Source of the DNA: Arcobacter sp. | GTDB taxonomy: Bacteria > Campylobacterota > Campylobacteria > Campylobacterales > Arcobacteraceae | Length of the DNA: 12,258 bases | Direction of reading: 5' to 3' | Assembly: GCA_030635995.1 (NCBI GenBank) | Contig: DAOVXU010000028.1 | Coordinates: forward strand, 1 to 12,258 | Part shown: positions 11,722-12,258 of the stretch, in pieces | Layout of the letters: each line of letters opens with the position of its first letter | How positions within the stretch are numbered: the stretch's first letter is position 1 | Notes under the pieces: generated by a model | Seen by the model: only the letters and a program-made list of their open reading frames with translations | Told to the model about the DNA's origin: nothing | The model's database searches: none | Position numbers and translations under genes: made by a program

Positions 11722-12258
11722 ATGAATAAACTTGAAACAATATATGAAAATGAGATAAACTTTCCTACATTTCTTGAAAGAAAAATCAAAATTGAGAATA
11801 ATTTTACTATTCTTTATGGCGCTAAAGCTACTGGTAAAACATTTTTAATTTATGACTATTTAGCTTCATCAAATAAAAATTATCTATATATAGATTTAAA
11901 TAATTTTAAAATTAATTTAACAATATTTAATCATATTCAACAATTTATTGATGATAATGATATAGAGATATTAATTATAGAAAATTACATATACAGTATC
12001 AAACTACCAAAAATAGATTCAATAATTTTATCTACTAATGAATATCAACCATTAAATAGTTTTATTCCATTAGAAGTTATGCCACTGGATTTTGAAGAAT
12101 ATTTATTATTTGATACAAAACATCAAAACACAACCAATAGTTTTAATAGTTTTTTAAAATATGGTAATTTACCAGATATTATAGAATATAAAGATTTTAA
12201 AAAACCATATAAAAATCAAGAAACTTTAGAGTTATATGAAAAAAATCCAACATCATTA
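11722..12258 (+). CDS. AAA_14/DUF4143-type ATP-binding protein (partial)
   Basis: The C-terminus is cut by the right window edge; 179 residues are visible. The Walker A motif is intact: GAKATGKT at 33-40 after a short N-terminal lead. The Walker B strand at 83-88 reads ILIIEN, where the usual ending is DE, so the Mg-coordinating Asp is Glu and the catalytic Glu is Asn. A sensor-like ILSTNE (102-107) follows. PLDFEEYLLFD (121-131) and YGNLPDI (147-153) correspond to the PLSF-x-E and GG-x-P segments of AAA_14/DUF4143 proteins. The cellular role of this broad family is poorly defined; some members are linked to toxin-antitoxin-like or housekeeping functions. It is divergent from rpsJ and very A/T-rich. 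ATG 11722 is chosen as the first Met with the P-loop downstream in frame; no SD is present. Nucleotide binding is likely; hydrolysis is uncertain. Confidence 0.75.
   Translation, partial: MNKLETIYENEINFPTFLERKIKIENNFTILYGAKATGKTFLIYDYLASSNKNYLYIDLNNFKINLTIFNHIQQFIDDNDIEILIIENYIYSIKLPKIDSIILSTNEYQPLNSFIPLEVMPLDFEEYLLFDTKHQNTTNSFNSFLKYGNLPDIIEYKDFKKPYKNQETLELYEKNPTSL

Overview
The window is AT-rich DNA that carries the S10-spc ribosomal protein operon of a member of the Campylobacterota. Arcobacteraceae is my best guess. The evidence is the strong A/T bias, short proteins with Campylobacterota-like termini (short S5, L24 and SecY N-terminus), no rpmD (L30) between rpsE and rplO, secY followed directly by map and infA, and a left-edge gene whose N-terminus resembles the uracil-DNA-glycosylase-family protein of this phylum. 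The taxonomy rests on recalled family knowledge, not on a search.

Layout. Positions 1-489 (minus, cut by the left edge) hold a uracil-DNA-glycosylase-superfamily protein. A 125-bp divergent regulatory region (490-614) separates it from a 70-aa helix-turn-helix plus coiled-coil protein (615-827, plus). A bidirectional stem-loop terminator (855-885) divides this gene from the convergent end of the ribosomal operon. Positions 909-11554 are one block of 23 tightly packed minus-strand genes, in transcription order: rpsJ, rplC, rplD, rplW, rplB, rpsS, rplV, rpsC, rplP, rpmC, rpsQ, rplN, rplX, rplE, rpsN, rpsH, rplF, rplR, rpsE, rplO, secY, map, infA. Spacing runs from a 14-nt overlap to a 30-nt gap. 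The operon is driven by a promoter with perfect consensus hexamers (TTGACA-N17-TATAAT, 11621-11649). Divergent from it, 11722-12258 (plus, cut by the right edge) holds an AAA_14/DUF4143-type ATPase-like protein.

How the genes work together. The operon makes 20 ribosomal proteins of both subunits, the SecY translocon channel, methionine aminopeptidase (N-terminal Met removal) and initiation factor IF-1, so it couples ribosome assembly, initiation, export and nascent-chain processing. Abutting or overlapping stop and start codons suggest translational coupling. The alpha-operon genes (rpmJ, rpsM, rpsK, rpsD, rpoA, rplQ) and adk are not between secY and the end of the block.

The operon itself is ordinary core genome. 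The less ordinary material is at the edges. On the left, three copies of TTGTTCCA surround a small-regulator promoter, beside a glycosylase-family protein that has lost its catalytic motif A. On the right, an ATPase-like protein has an intact Walker A but a degenerate Walker B. Both edge genes have a TATAAT-like box so close to the ATG that their mRNAs could be leaderless. No rRNA, tRNA, CRISPR array, insertion sequence or phage gene was seen, and no stretch above 300 bp lacks a gene.
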